From the NCBI GenBank assembly GCA_947090365.1, contig CAMUNT010000002.1, forward strand, positions 11,763-75,762: a stretch of 64,000 nt of DNA, read 5' to 3'. Shown here one piece after another: positions 50,727-58,095 of this stretch (position 1 is the stretch's first letter; the number at the start of each line of letters is the position of its first letter). This DNA is from an uncultured Clostridia bacterium. GTDB lineage: Bacteria; Bacillota; Clostridia; Christensenellales; Borkfalkiaceae. The notes below the pieces were generated by a model. That model saw only the letters and a list, made by a program, of their open reading frames with translations, ran no database searches and had not been told where the DNA came from. Made by a program: the position numbers and the translations under genes.

Positions 50727-53093
50727 TCAAATTGTTCCTCCTTCAGTCCAGAATGTTTGTGGTATTCCCACTTTTTGTCCGTCTATCTCTACTTCGCCCA
50801 ATAAATACCTACGAGTTATCTCGTAATCGTCGAGCACGCCGTTATTCCACAAATACTCTATTACATTATGATATTCATATAGTTCACCATAACTGTATCT
50901 ACATTCCACAGTGTGCGTAAATTCATGTAAACAAGTTTCAATTAATATTTCCCAATGAATCTCTGTTGTTTCATCTCCTTGCATTACTTTTTCAGCATAT
51001 ATTTTATTAAAAAATGCACCTTCCATAAAGTATTCTAAATATACACAACCTCGTTTACCCCAACCCAATCCTCTGACTGCTGGTTCTTTGAACTCAAAAT
51101 CATTATCGTTCATATCAAATAATGCTAAAAGGCTGTCATACTTAGTGCACAGATGCTTTACTTCTTTCATACGAATAGGATCAAGCATATGGGAATATAA
51201 AAAATCTTCTTCGTCTAATACTTCGGTAGTAAAATAAGAGTCTACCTCAAACTTTACTTTACCGGCAAACCAATTATTTAAATAGGTTGATATTCTTCCC
51301 GCAATTTGCTTGCACAAAATTCGCTCCGGCATAGGTATTTTATATTGCACTCGTTTATATGTATTATTATCATTCCGTAGAGATAATGTAGCATCAATCT
51401 CATCAACAACCACAATAAGCAACTTAAAAACTATCGTATCATCATCAGGATCTGACCAACGTGCATACAGCGTATCCGTTTCAAGCGTTACTGTATTATA
51501 TCCGTACATTAACCCGCCTTCATCGTCCGTAACCCTTATTGTATAGTTTTTATCAGCATACCAACCAACGAAATCCAACCCTTGTTTATGTGGAACAACA
51601 AATATACTTGCTTTCGGATTATCTCGTTTCACAGTAACAAATTGCACATTAGCATTAGATGTCGCGCCACAGTAATCATAACGGAAAATTTTTTCTTTAA
51701 GCTCAAAATGGGCAGTCATTGTAAAATCTTCCTGCAAATCCTTTTCACTTCGCTCCGATATTGTCATACAGTCCGACCATCCCGCAAAAACGTAACCATT
51801 TTCTGCTATCGCTTTTACTACTGTTGTATCACCACCTTTTTTCACATATTGTTTTGCTTCTCCTTCAATATGTCCGCCAATTACGTTGTTTACTTTATAA
51901 TTAATTTCAAGCCCTTTTACAAAATATGCCTTAACTTTTATATCATATTGTTTGCTGTCTACTCTCGTAGGCGTCTTTAATCCGTCAGACCACCCATTAA
52001 AAAAGTAACCCTCATTCGGTACTGCTGTTACCTCAGTTCCCGAATCACCACGTTGTACCCGCTGTATCGCATTCCCTTCGATTTGACCGCCTTCTGTCGT
52101 TGCTATGTCATATTCATAAGTGAATACAAATTTCCAAAAATATGCCTCGATATTTTTGTTTGCCACTACGTTTATATCTGTTCTGCTAGGTGTTTCAAGC
52201 CCATCTGACCAACGATAAAAAGCCCAATCTTCATGTTTTGATATTGCTGTTACCGTAGTACCATTATTGCCCTTTATTACGCTTTGGGTCGATTCGCCCT
52301 GTATATAGCCATAATCACTATTGCTTACCGTATATGTAAGTTCATATCTCGGTAATCGGTCAAAGTATGCAGTAATTACTTTATTTTCAACTACTGACTT
52401 GTCTTGTCTTGATGAAGACATAAAACCATCTGACCATTTTGCAAAGGCATAACCATCTTCTGCATCCGCTTTAACAGAAGTACCATTACCAAACTCAAGT
52501 ATTGACTGTTCGGTATCGCCCTCTATACGTCCGCCCGTTCCGGCTGTGTATATAAGCGTATAATACTTGAGCGGTGCGAATTCTGCCGTTACTTTTATAT
52601 CTCTTGTTATATTTGTATCTTGTCTTTTTGCTGTCGTAATCCCGTCTGACCATTTGACGAACTTATAGCCTTCATCAGCTATCGCTGTAACTACTGATCC
52701 ACCAGTAAACTCTAATACCGATTGCTCATTCTCCCCCTCTATAAATCCGCCCGTTCCGGCACTGTATACAAGCGTATAATACTTGAGAGGTGCGAATTCT
52801 GCCGTTACTCTTATATCGCTTGTTATATTTGTATCTCTTCTGTTCGCCGAAGTTATTCCGTCTGACCATTTAACAAACTTATAGCCTTCTTCTGCTATTG
52901 CTATTACATTCGTTCCACTTTCATTCTCAAATACAGTCTGTTCCGTTTCGCCTTCTATATGTCCGCCGATACTTGCTGCATATATTAACTTATATGTCAA
53001 CTTTTCCTCAGACTTATTGCAACCGACAAGCGCAGCCATACAAACAATTACTATTAATGCAAGCACTATTATTTTTAAACGTGATATTTTCAC
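50727..53093 (-). CDS. Lipoprotein with InlB-type repeats and a C-terminal HExxH domain
   Basis: A 788-residue surface lipoprotein: signal peptide with lipobox LVGC (Cys25), then six divergent InlB B-repeats of about 72 residues (near 31-465; each has GG-x-IEG-x-x-x-Q-x-V and a GY-x-F-x-x-WSDG core), a seventh InlB_B/Flg_new repeat (GWYADKNYTIRV, near 510) and a C-terminal domain of ~230 residues with HEFTH at about 723-727, the zinc-metallopeptidase core motif. The repeats are anchored adhesin or spacer modules in Clostridia. The start is GTG with GGAG 15 bases upstream. It has its own promoter (53146-53174). Peptidase activity is inferred from the motif alone; third ligand not identified. 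Confidence 0.78.
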   Translation of the reverse strand: MKISRLKIIVLALIVIVCMAALVGCNKSEEKLTYKLIYAASIGGHIEGETEQTVFENESGTNVIAIAEEGYKFVKWSDGITSANRRDTNITSDIRVTAEFAPLKYYTLVYSAGTGGFIEGENEQSVLEFTGGSVVTAIADEGYKFVKWSDGITTAKRQDTNITRDIKVTAEFAPLKYYTLIYTAGTGGRIEGDTEQSILEFGNGTSVKADAEDGYAFAKWSDGFMSSSRQDKSVVENKVITAYFDRLPRYELTYTVSNSDYGYIQGESTQSVIKGNNGTTVTAISKHEDWAFYRWSDGLETPSRTDINVVANKNIEAYFWKFVFTYEYDIATTEGGQIEGNAIQRVQRGDSGTEVTAVPNEGYFFNGWSDGLKTPTRVDSKQYDIKVKAYFVKGLEINYKVNNVIGGHIEGEAKQYVKKGGDTTVVKAIAENGYVFAGWSDCMTISERSEKDLQEDFTMTAHFELKEKIFRYDYCGATSNANVQFVTVKRDNPKASIFVVPHKQGLDFVGWYADKNYTIRVTDDEGGLMYGYNTVTLETDTLYARWSDPDDDTIVFKLLIVVVDEIDATLSLRNDNNTYKRVQYKIPMPERILCKQIAGRISTYLNNWFAGKVKFEVDSYFTTEVLDEEDFLYSHMLDPIRMKEVKHLCTKYDSLLALFDMNDNDFEFKEPAVRGLGWGKRGCVYLEYFMEGAFFNKIYAEKVMQGDETTEIHWEILIETCLHEFTHTVECRYSYGELYEYHNVIEYLWNNGVLDDYEITRRYLLGEVEIDGQKVGIPQTFWTEGGTI
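51700..53010 (-). repeat. Tandem DNA-level repeats encoding InlB-type domains
   Basis: Six tandem units of about 215-220 bases in the lipoprotein gene; the first two or three (52500-53000) remain almost identical over long stretches, such as ACTTGAGCGGTGCGAATTC-like segments at 52565 and 52785. Near-identity suggests recent duplication or gene conversion. Confidence 0.75.
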
Positions 53094-53145
53094 TTTTAAT
53101 AATTTATTCTCCTGTTAAAATTTACCAAAAAACTATTCCATACAC

Positions 53146-53174
53146 AGTATAACATATCGGATACCTTATTGCAA
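53146..53174 (-). promoter_or_regulatory. Promoter of the InlB-repeat lipoprotein
   Basis: Minus strand: -35 TTGCAA (53169-53174), 17-base spacer, -10 TATACT (53146-53151) with TGT upstream. Confidence 0.75.
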
Positions 53175-53236
53175 GCAGCAACTTTATGCTCAAAAGTTAA
53201 AAAATAACGGCAGATTCACTCCGCCGTTAAATGCTA

Positions 53237-53392
53237 TTAAACTTGTGTAAATTGTTCTTTACCCACGAAGCACAAAGGACACTCAAAATCTTCGGGTACG
53301 TTTTCCCATTTTGTTCCCGGCGCAATACCGCCTTCGGGATATCCTTGTTCTTCGTCGTATTCCCAATTACAGACTTCGCATATATATTTCAT
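53237..53392 (-). CDS. Rubredoxin
   Basis: A 51-residue Fe(Cys)4 electron carrier: CEVC at 5-8 and CPLC at 38-41, with the conserved aromatic and PGTKWENVPEDFECPLCFVGK context. Start ATG at 53390-53392 with AAGGAG eight bases upstream. It follows the rhodanese gene by about 14 bases. Rubredoxins shuttle electrons to rubrerythrin or superoxide reductase in oxygen defence of anaerobes. The gene is too short for routine gene length cut-offs. Confidence 0.95.
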   Translation of the reverse strand: MKYICEVCNWEYDEEQGYPEGGIAPGTKWENVPEDFECPLCFVGKEQFTQV

Positions 53393-53406
53393 ATTTTACT
53401 CCTTTT

Positions 53407-53703
53407 TTATTTTCTTATTGGTTTCAATCCTTTAATACCGCCTATATCTTTAACGTTGGAATAACCCATTTCCGTAAGCTGTTTTAACGCCGTCCTGCTT
53501 CTTGCGCCGCTTTGACAATAGACATATAACGGCGTTGATAAATTTTTGACTTGTAAACGTATCTGCCCAAGCGTCTGTATCGGTATATTGATACTGCCGT
53601 TTATATGTTGATCATCGTATTCTTCAAATGTGCGTACGTCCAGCAACACTGCATTTTTATCCTTTTTAAAAGCCTTTAATCCTTCAACTATATCTTGCGC
53701 CAT
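53407..53703 (-). CDS. Rhodanese-like domain protein
   Basis: A 98-residue single-domain rhodanese. The active-site loop CQSGARSRTAL (Cys near 63) matches the sulfurtransferase consensus CxxGxR, and LDVRTFEEYDDQHINGSINIPI near 20-41 is the typical N-terminal part. It probably transfers sulfane sulfur and forms a unit with the rubredoxin gene 14 bases downstream; the shared transcript suggests redox or sulfur stress. No clear ribosome site precedes its ATG. Confidence 0.92.
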   Translation of the reverse strand: MAQDIVEGLKAFKKDKNAVLLDVRTFEEYDDQHINGSINIPIQTLGQIRLQVKNLSTPLYVYCQSGARSRTALKQLTEMGYSNVKDIGGIKGLKPIRK

Positions 53704-53738
53704 ACTATAATTTTTTGCAAAAAACGCAAACTTAATGT

Positions 53739-54290
53739 ATGTGCGGAAGATTTCACTTTAACGGTAACGATAAAGACATACAAAAAATCCTGGACAGTCT
53801 ACCCGAAAGCGAGAAAAACGTTCAGATTAAATTCGGGGATATTTACCCTACCTATTACTTGCCCATAATAACGCAAGAGAAGCATCCCGTACTTTCAAAA
53901 TGGGGATTTAACCGTTTCGACGGAAAAGGTGTTTTAATAAACGCACGTGCTGAAACCGTTACGGATAAAAAGACTTTCCGCAAAAGTTTTTCAGGGCGCA
54001 GATGTTTAATTCCTGCAAGCGGATTTTACGAGTGGGATTCGCAAAAGAATAAGCATTATTTCAAGCGTTCGGACGGCGAACTATTATATCTCGGCGGGTT
54101 CTATCGAAATGAGGACGGGGAAAACAGATTTATTATTCTAACAAAACAGTCCACTCCGCCGGTTGAAAATTACCATAACCGTATTCCTATTATCGTTAGC
54201 GAAAATATTAAAGATTATTATCTTAACGACACCGACTTTGCCCGTCATTTCATTTTAACGGATAACAAAGTAAAATTGAAATGCAACTAA
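53739..54290 (+). CDS. SOS response-associated peptidase (SRAP/YedK/HMCES family)
   Basis: A 183-residue protein that senses abasic sites in single-stranded DNA by crosslinking Cys2 to the sugar. It begins MCGRFHF with the essential Cys2, and contains NARAETVTDKKTFRKSFSGRRCLIPASGFYEWD (near 68-100), with the conserved Asn and Glu, and an H-R-I-P-x-I-V-S ending (near 148-155). Such proteins protect replication forks. Divergent from the rhodanese gene by 35 bases, with a TATAAT (53706-53711) 27 bases upstream of the ATG; convergent with the Y-family polymerase. Confidence 0.95.
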   Translation: MCGRFHFNGNDKDIQKILDSLPESEKNVQIKFGDIYPTYYLPIITQEKHPVLSKWGFNRFDGKGVLINARAETVTDKKTFRKSFSGRRCLIPASGFYEWDSQKNKHYFKRSDGELLYLGGFYRNEDGENRFIILTKQSTPPVENYHNRIPIIVSENIKDYYLNDTDFARHFILTDNKVKLKCN

Positions 54291-54330
54291 AAAGGCGTAC
54301 ACAAAGGTACGCCTTTATTTATTATTTTTG
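54291..54330. terminator. Terminator between SRAP and polymerase genes
   Basis: AAAGGCGTAC (54291-54300) with GTACGCCTTT (54307-54316), followed by ATTTATTATTTTT. Confidence 0.88.
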
Positions 54331-55565
54331 AAAAAGCTGTAAGGGTGAATGACGTGTTCTCCCTTTATATCCAAATCGCGCAGTTTCGGATCTTTGAACA
54401 CGACCGCGCTCTGAATTATATTGTTGCCGTACTTAGCACGCAGCTTATCTATCGCGCTGTCAAGTCGCTTCTGCTTCTCGTCCTTTGCTATATCCTCAAA
54501 CATATCGAGCTGCTCGTTACCCGTTATAAAGTCAGTTACGGAAATGCCGAGTCCTCTGACGTACTCGTTCCAGGGATATATTTCCTTGAACATCTTAAAA
54601 GCAAATCTTGCTATATCGTTCATATTGTTTGTATAACGCGGTAATTTGCCCTGCTTCTGATAGCCGAGCAATTTGCTGTCCCTAATATAGAGGTGAAGCG
54701 TTCTCGCCTTGTTCAGTCCGGCTTCTCTCATACGCGAGGCAACCGAGTCGGCAAGCAGCCAAATTACTATTTCCACGTCGTCCTCGTTTTTTAAATCGCG
54801 GTATACGGTTAAGCTGTTGCCTATCGATTTTATCGCTTCTTCCTCGTTTACCGTAAGTACGGGCGATTCGTCTTTACCGTTGGCAAACGTATGAATATAG
54901 CTCCCCCATTTACCGAGCAAATCCGTTAAAACCTTTTCCTCGGTCTGCGCGAGCTGTCCTATCGTTTTAATTCCTATACGGTTGAGCTTCCTTTGCGTGG
55001 CTCTGCCGACGTAAAGCAAATCTTCGACGGGCAGAGGCCATACTTTTTGTTTGTAGTTGTCAAGGGTTATTTCTGTTACGGCGTCGGGCTTTTTCATATC
55101 CGAGCCAAGCTTTGCAAATATCTTGTTCCAACTCACACCAATGCTTACCGTAAGTCCTATTTCACTCTTTATTCTCTCTCTTATCGCTTCGGCAATCTCT
55201 TTCCCACTGCCGAACGCTTTCACGCTCTTTGTTACGTCCAGCCAACATTCATCTATGCCGTAGGCTTCTATTCTGTCCGTATAGTCCCCGTAGATAGCGC
55301 GGACTTCCCTCGAGACGTTAAGATAAGTAATAAAATCGGCGGGTACTTCTATGAGTGTGTTCCCGCATTTTTGCTTGGCTTCCCAATACACGTCGCCAGT
55401 CTTTACGCCAAAGTTTTTAGCTATCATATTCTTCGCCAAAACGATACCGTGTCTGTCCTCTTTGCTACCGACCACAACGACGGGCTTATCTCGTATTTCG
55501 GGGTTTCTCAAACACTCTACCGAAGCGTAAAAGTTATTCAAATCGCTGTGAAGTATCGTCCGCAT
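54315..55565 (-). CDS. Y-family DNA polymerase (Pol IV/UmuC-like)
   Basis: A 416-residue translesion polymerase. Start MRTILHSDLNNFYASVECLRNPE (ATG at 55563-55565; the frame is open 35 codons upstream but only from the first motif is it family-like). Catalytic carboxylates lie in HSDLNNFYASVE (Asp8) and YGIDECWLDVT (near 106-115), the little-finger domain and C-terminal tail with a clamp-binding-like QLDMF (near 362) follow. Length resembles UmuC-type, not short DinB. The small gene upstream (55594) and the SRAP gene convergent suggest a DNA damage-response block. No LexA box was recognised. A CATAAT six bases before the ATG might make it leaderless, but no -35 supports it. Confidence 0.9.
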   Translation of the reverse strand: MRTILHSDLNNFYASVECLRNPEIRDKPVVVVGSKEDRHGIVLAKNMIAKNFGVKTGDVYWEAKQKCGNTLIEVPADFITYLNVSREVRAIYGDYTDRIEAYGIDECWLDVTKSVKAFGSGKEIAEAIRERIKSEIGLTVSIGVSWNKIFAKLGSDMKKPDAVTEITLDNYKQKVWPLPVEDLLYVGRATQRKLNRIGIKTIGQLAQTEEKVLTDLLGKWGSYIHTFANGKDESPVLTVNEEEAIKSIGNSLTVYRDLKNEDDVEIVIWLLADSVASRMREAGLNKARTLHLYIRDSKLLGYQKQGKLPRYTNNMNDIARFAFKMFKEIYPWNEYVRGLGISVTDFITGNEQLDMFEDIAKDEKQKRLDSAIDKLRAKYGNNIIQSAVVFKDPKLRDLDIKGEHVIHPYSFFKNNK

Positions 55566-55593
55566 AAAAGTATTATGCGCAAAATAAAAAGGC

Positions 55594-55857
55594 TTACGAC
55601 TGCCCCGTAAACCTTTCCACGAACCACCTGTTCGTCTGCTTATCCAGATAAATAATCTTTTCTCTGCCATTGATTATTACTCTATACTTTCTTGTAAGCA
55701 CTCCGCCCGTATGTTCGGGCGGGGCATTGCGTTCGTCTATTATTTTATCTATCTCGTACCGCGTTCCGTCCGTCCATTCGATTGCCACAGGCTTCATAAT
55801 TCCGTCTGTGCTGATTTTAAGATATGCCGAAACGTAAACCTTTTCGTAATTTACCAT
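55594..55857 (-). CDS. Small protein associated with Y-family polymerase, DUF6504-like
   Basis: An 87-residue protein (from the ATG at 55855-55857; the frame is open 13 codons upstream). It contains KPVAIEWTDGTRYEIDKIIDERNAPPEHTGGVLTRKYRVIINGREKIIYLDKQTNRWFVERF, with a beta-rich pattern: 'WTDG.RYEID', 'RKYRV..NGREKIIYLD', 'WFVE'. Comparable small proteins, such as DUF6504, sit directly upstream of dinB/imuB-type polymerase genes in other phyla; here it is 28 bases upstream of the polymerase. Family membership is by pattern and neighbourhood only. Confidence 0.7.
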   Translation of the reverse strand: MVNYEKVYVSAYLKISTDGIMKPVAIEWTDGTRYEIDKIIDERNAPPEHTGGVLTRKYRVIINGREKIIYLDKQTNRWFVERFTGQS

Positions 55858-55929
55858 ACGTTTAGTATTTACGTTTCCGAGCAAAAATAACGGCAATTAA
55901 AAACACTTCCGTTTTACGGAAGTGTCCTT

Positions 55930-56676
55930 TTAAATGCTTTCTTCTTTTTTCGCTGATACGTGTGTTATTAGTTTATATATTAGGCACGTTATTACGCACA
56001 ACGCGCAAGCGCAGAGTACAGCAACAGAAAATAATACTACATTATACCATATCTGTCCCGCCCAAAGCCGGAATTTTTCCAAAGGTTCGAAGTAGCTGTA
56101 CAGAATATTCACGTAATTCGTATTAAGCGCGTAAGCGCAAGGTACGGCGTACACCGTATATAATGCTATTCCGCACGATACGTTTATACAATGCTTATAT
56201 TTCGGCACGTAATCGTAAAGAGCAATAGAGAATATAAGATAAGCAATAACCGAAAAATGGAAGAAAAAAGTATGAATATTATGGAAATTCCCGAAAATAT
56301 CCGAGGTCGAAGTACCTATAAGCGCGTGCGGATTTATCAGCACTAAGACAGACATAAGCATGGAATATAAAAAAGCCATAGGCCTGAATATCATTCCAAC
56401 CTTCTCGCCGAAAAGCTGGGATAGAGGCATCAGCAGCAAAATCAAAGAGCAAAAATGCAACGGTAAAACGTAATAAGTAAAATCGGGATTACCGTAGTAA
56501 TATATTTGTTTGGCAATTTCCAAACCTACGAGAAATACGGAAATTATCTGCAAAGGAACTTTTTTCAGCATATTACTCTTATTCCTAAGCAAAAAATGCA
56601 ACCCGACGGCTATTACGCAAATTATCAATATCGTAACCGGTATTACGATTTTATCGGAATTACTCCATTTAAACAT
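55930..56676 (-). CDS. YwaF-like multi-pass membrane protein (TMEM164 type)
   Basis: A 248-residue protein with about seven membrane segments (near 8-30, 40-60, 70-90, 98-118, 132-155, 165-185, 205-235). The polar LPLHFCSL (near 70) and FHNIHTFFFHFS (near 130-141) resemble the YwaF/TIGR02206 family, whose eukaryotic relative TMEM164 is an acyltransferase using a cysteine and histidines. Identity is by pattern. It begins at an ATG with a promoter exactly placed for a leaderless mRNA (-10 at 56683-56688). Confidence 0.65.
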   Translation of the reverse strand: MFKWSNSDKIVIPVTILIICVIAVGLHFLLRNKSNMLKKVPLQIISVFLVGLEIAKQIYYYGNPDFTYYVLPLHFCSLILLLMPLSQLFGEKVGMIFRPMAFLYSMLMSVLVLINPHALIGTSTSDIFGNFHNIHTFFFHFSVIAYLIFSIALYDYVPKYKHCINVSCGIALYTVYAVPCAYALNTNYVNILYSYFEPLEKFRLWAGQIWYNVVLFSVAVLCACALCVITCLIYKLITHVSAKKEESI

Positions 56677-56682
56677 ATCAAC

Positions 56683-56711
56683 ATATTATCCCATACCGAG
56701 ATTAATGTCAA
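56683..56711 (-). promoter_or_regulatory. Promoter of the YwaF-like gene, predicted leaderless
   Basis: Minus strand: -35 TTGACA (56706-56711), 17-base spacer, -10 TAATAT (56683-56688), then six bases to the ATG. No ribosome site is present. Confidence 0.75.
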
Positions 56712-56752
56712 TAATGAAAAAGAAAATAATTTTACCAATTTTTAACCACAGT

Positions 56753-57196
56753 TTACTTTTTTATAAGATTACGGTAGTAATCTTCCAGATTTACGGCTAT
56801 CGTACGCAATTCTTTATAGAAAGAGTTACGCTCTTCATCGGTGAATTCATAACTGCCTGCTTTGACAGCGTTTTCAGCCTTTACACATATTTCCGAAGCC
56901 AACCGTCTGCCCCCGTCTGTAAGCTGAATTACCGCATTGTATTTATTGGGATCGTAGACTACGTATCCCTTTTCCTGCAAAGTTTTCAGTGCGCGGGAAA
57001 TAGCGCCCTTATCTTCAAGGGTAAGCTTTGTAATCTCGCTTGCGGTAAGTCCTTGCTGATGAACGCTTAGATAGTATACGCACATTACGTGAATCGTCTT
57101 TAAATCGTATTCCTGCATTTCGTAATTCTTTATTTTCTGCACGAGCTTATTCAGCTTTAAAATAGTAATCGTAAAATTTTCAAATATGTTGTCCAT
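56753..57196 (-). CDS. MarR-family transcriptional regulator
   Basis: A 147-residue winged-helix repressor. The DNA-binding part LTASEITKLTLEDKGAISRALKTLQEKGYVVYDP (near 51-84) and the wing VIQLTDGGRRLASEI (near 90-104) are typical. A perfect palindrome at 57210-57223 sits at the predicted transcription start, so it probably represses itself. The next gene downstream on the same strand is the YwaF-like gene, which has its own promoter inside the 76-base gap. Ligand unknown. Confidence 0.9.
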   Translation of the reverse strand: MDNIFENFTITILKLNKLVQKIKNYEMQEYDLKTIHVMCVYYLSVHQQGLTASEITKLTLEDKGAISRALKTLQEKGYVVYDPNKYNAVIQLTDGGRRLASEICVKAENAVKAGSYEFTDEERNSFYKELRTIAVNLEDYYRNLIKK

Positions 57197-57209
57197 ACAG
57201 CCCTCGTCG

Positions 57210-57223
57210 GTTGATTAATCAAC
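57210..57223. promoter_or_regulatory. Palindromic operator of the MarR gene
   Basis: GTTGATTAATCAAC, a perfect 14-base palindrome, centred about +6 relative to the predicted start. A second half-site GTTGAT lies in the promoter spacer (57237-57242). This spacing is typical of MarR autoregulation. Confidence 0.75.
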
Positions 57224-57229
57224 AAAAAT

Positions 57230-57258
57230 ATTATAATATCAACTAAATACAATGTCAA
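57230..57258 (-). promoter_or_regulatory. MarR promoter, perfect consensus
   Basis: Minus strand: TTGACA (57253-57258), 17-base spacer, TATAAT (57230-57235). Confidence 0.85.
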
Positions 57259-57260
57259 AT

Positions 57261-57302
57261 AAAAATGCAACACACTTTAAGTTTTGCGTGTGCTGCATTT
57301 TT
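57261..57302 (-). terminator. Terminator of the PII/DUF1538 operon
   Basis: AAAAATGCA-A-CACAC pairs with GTGTG-C-TGCATTTTT (57261-57302; loop about 12). T run on the minus strand. Confidence 0.8.
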
Positions 57303-57310
57303 ATTTGTTA

Positions 57311-57652
57311 TTAATCCTTTTTATCTTCTTCCGTTGGCGGAGGAGTTACGGGAGAAAGCCCCACAACTTTATTTGCCGGCATTGAAAAAGCTATGCCCGA
57401 GCCTTCGCTTTTTAAACCCGCATTTTTGTAAATTGCGTGCAGAACGTCGTCTTTGATTTCAGTAGGCACGAGTATCATAACCACTTCCTTGTCGGGCTGA
57501 ATGGAAATATTGAAAAACTGCTCCGCTTCCTTGTTGGCCGTTCCCTTTGCGTGCATAACCGTACCGCCGCGCGCGCCGACTTCCTTAGCGGCGTCCATAA
57601 CCAGTTCGGAATACCCCGCGTTTATAATACAGAATATTACTTCGTAATTCAT
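57311..57652 (-). CDS. PII-like signalling protein
   Basis: A 113-residue member of the PII superfamily: a ferredoxin-like fold with FCIINAGYSELVMDAAKEVGARGGTVMHAKGTA (strand-helix-T-loop region, near 7-39), EVVMILVPTEIKDDVLHAIYKNAG (near 54-77) and the shared ending SGIAFSMPANKVVGL (near 84-98). PII proteins sense 2-oxoglutarate or nucleotides and gate transporters. The classic uridylylation Tyr of the T-loop is absent. It is last in a unit with another PII-like gene and the DUF1538 membrane protein, which it probably regulates. Confidence 0.82.
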   Translation of the reverse strand: MNYEVIFCIINAGYSELVMDAAKEVGARGGTVMHAKGTANKEAEQFFNISIQPDKEVVMILVPTEIKDDVLHAIYKNAGLKSEGSGIAFSMPANKVVGLSPVTPPPTEEDKKD

Positions 57653-58087
57653 TTATTTTTCCTCCTTGACGGGCGTCCTGTTATTGCTTAAAAACCTGTA
57701 AATAAGCGTACCTATTACGCTTGTCAGCGGAATGGTGAAAGCAATACCTTTACCGTCCTTTATCGTATTGAATTTCTTTTCAAGAACAGCCACTGCATCG
57801 TTTATTTTTTTCTCCTGAATGATACTGAAAATTACCGACTTTTCAGTATCGCTCAAACCGAGAAATACAAGCATTTTTGCGTCCGCAGTGCCGTGGCTTA
57901 ATACCGTAGCCTGCATATTAACGTCAAACGACTGAATTAAATCGGTATAATACTCGGCTTTGTTTCTGTTTACAACAGTTACCAAAAGTTCTAACTTTTC
58001 AGCAGCAACCTTGTTGGACGCAGCCTTTTTAGCAGTCGGCTTCGCTCTCTTCGGGATACTTGCTTTTTTAGAATTTTTTTCCGCCAT
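57653..58087 (-). CDS. PII-like protein with a basic N-terminal tail
   Basis: A 144-residue second PII-like subunit. After a Lys/Ala-rich tail of ~28 residues (AEKNSKKASIPKRAKPTAKKAASNK), the core repeats the fold: LELLVTVVNRNKAEYYTDLIQSFDVNMQATVLSHGTA (near 32-68), SVIFSIIQEKKINDAVAVLEKKF (near 84-106), and GKGIAFTIPLTSVIGT (near 112-127). It shares the G-x-GIAF-x-x-P ending with the next gene. Zero spacing to the downstream PII gene, eight bases from DUF1538. Both probably form mixed or separate trimers. Confidence 0.8.
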   Translation of the reverse strand: MAEKNSKKASIPKRAKPTAKKAASNKVAAEKLELLVTVVNRNKAEYYTDLIQSFDVNMQATVLSHGTADAKMLVFLGLSDTEKSVIFSIIQEKKINDAVAVLEKKFNTIKDGKGIAFTIPLTSVIGTLIYRFLSNNRTPVKEEK

Positions 58088-58095
58088 AATTCCTC

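Noticed and set aside
51700..53010. CRISPR array
   Set aside because: The repeats are ~215-base coding units inside one gene, not short direct repeats with unique spacers.
54315..55670. Longer polymerase frame starting at 55670
   Set aside because: The extra 35 residues overlap the upstream small gene and are not family-like; the catalytic motif HSDLNNFYASVE starts only five residues after the chosen start.
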